This document shows, in pieces, positions 5,051-5,197 of a stretch of 5,197 nucleotides of DNA; positions within the stretch are counted from its first letter, which is position 1, and every line of letters begins with the position of its first letter. The stretch comes from CAYFJO01 sp964343305 (lineage in GTDB: Bacteria > Planctomycetota > Planctomycetia > Pirellulales > Pirellulaceae), in NCBI GenBank assembly GCA_964343305.1, contig CAYFJO010000652.1:1-5197 (forward strand), given 5' to 3'. The notes below the pieces were generated by a model that had not been told where the DNA came from, searched no databases, and saw only the letters and a list, made by a program, of their open reading frames with translations. The position numbers and the translations under genes were made by a program.

Positions 5051-5108
5051 ACCGCACGAGTTCACGATTCTTGTTTCTTCTTCGCTTGCCTAACAGGAGT
5101 TATTCACC

Positions 5109-5162
5109 ATGAAAAAACTACTAACTGTTGGACTGCCACTGTCTTGGCGGTTTCCAAACTGA
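5109..5162 (+). pseudogene. Truncated secretion-signal-like ORF (MKKLLTVGL...), probably frameshifted
   Basis: AGGAG (5095-5099) sits 9 nt before ATG 5109, a strong ribosome-binding site. The peptide MKKLLTVGLPLSWRFPN stops at TGA 5160-5162 after 17 codons. Its first nine residues look like the start of an exported protein or lipoprotein signal: two Lys, then a hydrophobic run. From 5132 the alternative frame reads TATVLAVSKLKCN before TGA 5171, so joining the two frames would restore a typical hydrophobic core of a signal peptide. I infer a gene broken by a small indel, though the frame stops again soon, so any mature protein is gone or lies past the window edge. It could also be a genuine tiny peptide or a sequencing error. 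Confidence 0.4.
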
Positions 5163-5197
5163 AATGCAATTGAAGGTGTCGAATTGAGCTAGGCAAA

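Larger units (their letters stand above)
4814..5108. promoter_or_regulatory. Divergent regulatory region between the response regulator and the MKKLL gene
   Basis: No substantial gene lies here; a 27-codon plus ORF (4942-5025) has no convincing RBS. The region carries inverted repeats, an isolated SD sequence and a promoter, listed separately. I found no clear sigma-54 -24/-12 element on either strand by eye. A 6-bp inverted repeat TGGGTG/CACCCA (4831-4836 with 4852-4857) lies just before the chosen ATG of the regulator. Confidence 0.45.

Noticed and set aside
1..5197. CRISPR array, tRNA, rRNA or known defence system
   Set aside because: No regularly spaced repeats, no cloverleaf and no recognisable effector proteins were seen on either strand.

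Overview
This 5.2 kb window looks like an accessory or low-density stretch of a bacterial chromosome. Moderate GC, loose gene packing, an ISAs1-type transposase remnant and many unique small ORFs suggest a planctomycete (Pirellulales/Rhodopirellula-like). That assignment rests on general resemblance; no marker gene is present to prove it.

Three items are secure. (1) Positions 716-1966 (+) encode a complete GT1-type (UDP-glycosyltransferase / MGT-like) glycosyltransferase with the HHGG...GTPQLIIP...DQLDNARRV donor-binding signature. (2) Positions 2819-3178 (-) are the N-terminal third of an ISAs1-family transposase, cut off just after the first catalytic aspartate. Its original outer end may lie near 3292. 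(3) Positions 3473-4813 (-) encode an NtrC-family, sigma-54-dependent response regulator (receiver, AAA+ with intact GAFTGA, Fis-type HTH). No histidine kinase gene is in view.

Around these lie small, weakly supported genes. They are a 94-residue hypothetical protein at 32-316 (-) with a good Shine-Dalgarno; a possible decayed coding stretch at about 371-680 (+); a 50-residue basic ORF overlapping the glycosyltransferase stop by ATGA; and a two-ORF arrangement at 2186-2404 and 2394-2699 (+). The second ORF of that pair encodes a very acidic 101-residue protein behind a GGAG ribosome-binding site. A perfect 10-bp inverted repeat lies just upstream of it. At the right edge a strong ribosome-binding site drives MKKLLTVGL..., a secretion-signal-like start that stops after 17 codons and looks frameshifted.

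The intergenic region 4814-5108, between the response regulator and the divergent small gene, is the richest regulatory stretch. It has a 10-bp perfect inverted repeat (GAATTCGGCA/TGCCGAATTC) about 110 bp apart, an interrupted palindrome, an SD-perfect GGAGGTGAT with no usable start behind it, and a 17-bp-spaced sigma-70-like promoter. I see no CRISPR array, tRNA, rRNA or recognisable defence, toxin-antitoxin or biosynthetic system. The genes do not form an obvious pathway. The best leads are the acidic small gene with its hairpin leader and the control region of the orphan response regulator.
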